Source: Candidatus Competibacteraceae bacterium
Lineage (GTDB): Bacteria; Pseudomonadota; Gammaproteobacteria; Competibacterales; Competibacteraceae
Assembly: GCA_020445045.1 (NCBI GenBank)
Contig: JAGRHI010000281.1
Coordinates: 1-5,845, forward strand
Length of the DNA: 5,845 nucleotides
Direction: 5' to 3'
Shown: piece by piece, positions 5,460 to 5,845 of the stretch
How positions within the stretch are numbered: the first letter of the stretch is position 1
Layout of the letters: each line of letters starts with the position of its first letter
Made by a program: the position numbers and the translations under genes
The notes under the pieces: model-generated
Database searches by the model: none
What the model was told of the DNA's origin: nothing
What the model saw: only the letters and a program-made list of their open reading frames with translations

Positions 5460-5476
5460 CCCGCCAGCACGGCGGG
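5460..5476. repeat. GC hairpin beside the AT-rich promoter island
   Basis: CCCGCC (5460-5465) and GGCGGG (5471-5476) form a 6-bp stem with a 5-nt loop, followed on the plus strand by ATTTTG. The T-run is too short for a confident terminator, and no plus-strand gene ends here. Confidence 0.4.
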
Positions 5477-5610
5477 ATTTTGCTCAAAAATAAATTTATG
5501 TAGTATAAGCGGCCAGCAAGACCCGCGCCCAGCGCGTACCGACGACTTTCATGACGGGTTGCGCCCGCCGGCGCCACCCCCACCGCGCGGGCGGTCACCC
5601 CGCCCTGTCG

Positions 5611-5641
5611 CGGACCCGGCATACCACCGCACGGACCCGGC
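5611..5641. repeat. Direct repeat CGGACCCGGC, 21-bp period
   Basis: Two identical 10-mers at 5611-5620 and 5632-5641 are offset by 21 bp, two helical turns, within the leader of the ilvB-like gene. This spacing suits a protein bound on one DNA face, but no regulator family is recognised. Confidence 0.4.
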
Positions 5642-5727
5642 CATGATACGCCCGTACCGCGGCGAAAGAATGGTTCTGCTGCCTTACCGATCCCTTAACC
5701 CCGATTCGCCATGAGGAGTGAACGCTT

Positions 5728-5845
5728 ATGGAACTCATCACGGGTGCTGAAATTCTCGTCCGTTGCCTGAAGGAAGAAGGCGTCGAATGCATGTTCGGTT
5801 ATCCGGGCGGCGCCGTGCTGCACATCTATGACGCCCTGTACGCCC
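5728..5845 (+). CDS. Acetolactate synthase large subunit, 5' part only
   Basis: The first 39 codons of the large catalytic subunit of acetohydroxyacid synthase (IlvB/IlvI/IlvG type). This thiamine-diphosphate enzyme joins pyruvate to pyruvate or 2-oxobutyrate in the first common step of valine, leucine and isoleucine synthesis. The visible N-terminus has the family pattern TGAEILVRCLKEEGVE (residues 5-20) and FGYPGGAVLHIYDALY (23-38). The catalytic glutamate and cofactor site lie beyond the right edge. GAGGAG (5713-5718) 9 nt upstream supports the ATG at 5728. Which isozyme it is, and whether the small subunit ilvH/ilvN follows, cannot be seen, so no symbol is given. Other thiamine-diphosphate enzymes share this fold, but the GYPGGAVL motif favours acetolactate synthase. 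Confidence 0.9.
   Translation, partial: MELITGAEILVRCLKEEGVECMFGYPGGAVLHIYDALYA

Larger units (their letters stand above)
5387..5727. promoter_or_regulatory. Divergent intergenic region between DUF4124-proS and ilvB-like gene
   Basis: These 341 bp hold no convincing gene. An AT-rich island at about 5477-5509 is the only promoter-like part. On the plus strand TTGCTC (5480-5485) and TATAAG (5504-5509, 5 of 6) are 18 nt apart and could start a leader of about 210 nt for the ilvB-like gene. On the minus strand TATACT (5507-5502, 5 of 6) could serve DUF4124-proS, but no good -35 is seen. Also present are a 14-bp GC palindrome (5431-5444), a CCCGCC/GGCGGG hairpin (5460-5476), and a 10-bp direct repeat CGGACCCGGC at 5611-5620 and 5632-5641. 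A 14-codon reading frame (5670-5714) precedes the ilvB-like gene. Confidence 0.45.

Overview
The window looks like chromosomal DNA from a GC-rich, non-enteric gammaproteobacterium. The signs are an initiator tRNA directly in front of rimP (the metY-rimP-nusA-infB order), a WrbA/DUF2069 gene pair, a bacterial-type prolyl-tRNA synthetase of 572 residues that aligns closely with the E. coli enzyme, and DUF4124 and DUF4398 envelope proteins of kinds common in this class. I saw no mobile element, CRISPR array or pseudogene.

Left part (1-1536, all leftward): wrbA and a four-helix DUF2069 membrane protein overlap by 4 bases. They are followed by tRNA-fMet with its own likely promoter, a terminator, a leader of about 160 nt, a second terminator-like hairpin that abuts the ribosome binding site, and the 5' end of rimP, which runs off the left edge. 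The tRNA, hairpins and rimP are the head of the translation/transcription-factor operon that usually continues into nusA and infB.

Middle (1628-2877, rightward): a probable promoter, a small DUF4398 lipoprotein, a secreted TlpA-like thioredoxin and an acylphosphatase. The first and last start with TTG, and the second probably starts with GTG.

The convergent intergenic region 2878-3168 is the most interesting part. It has four exact DnaA boxes, three of them within 35 bp and two of those inside a 12-bp-stem inverted repeat. It also has an AT-rich segment (about 31% GC by hand count over 2971-3065), an exact IHF consensus match, a 13-mer-like T-rich stretch, and possible DnaA-trio-like triplets. 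It is a strong candidate for the chromosomal replication origin (oriC), or otherwise a DnaA-titrating or DnaA-reactivating locus (datA/DARS type), although dnaA and mnmG are not in view.

Right part (3169-5845): a leftward DUF4124-proS pair, a divergent intergenic region of 341 bp with an AT-rich promoter-like core, and the first 39 codons of a rightward acetolactate synthase large subunit gene. Transcription of rimP leftward and of the ilvB-like gene rightward both lead away from the candidate origin. proS and the lipoprotein-thioredoxin-acylphosphatase cluster run toward it.
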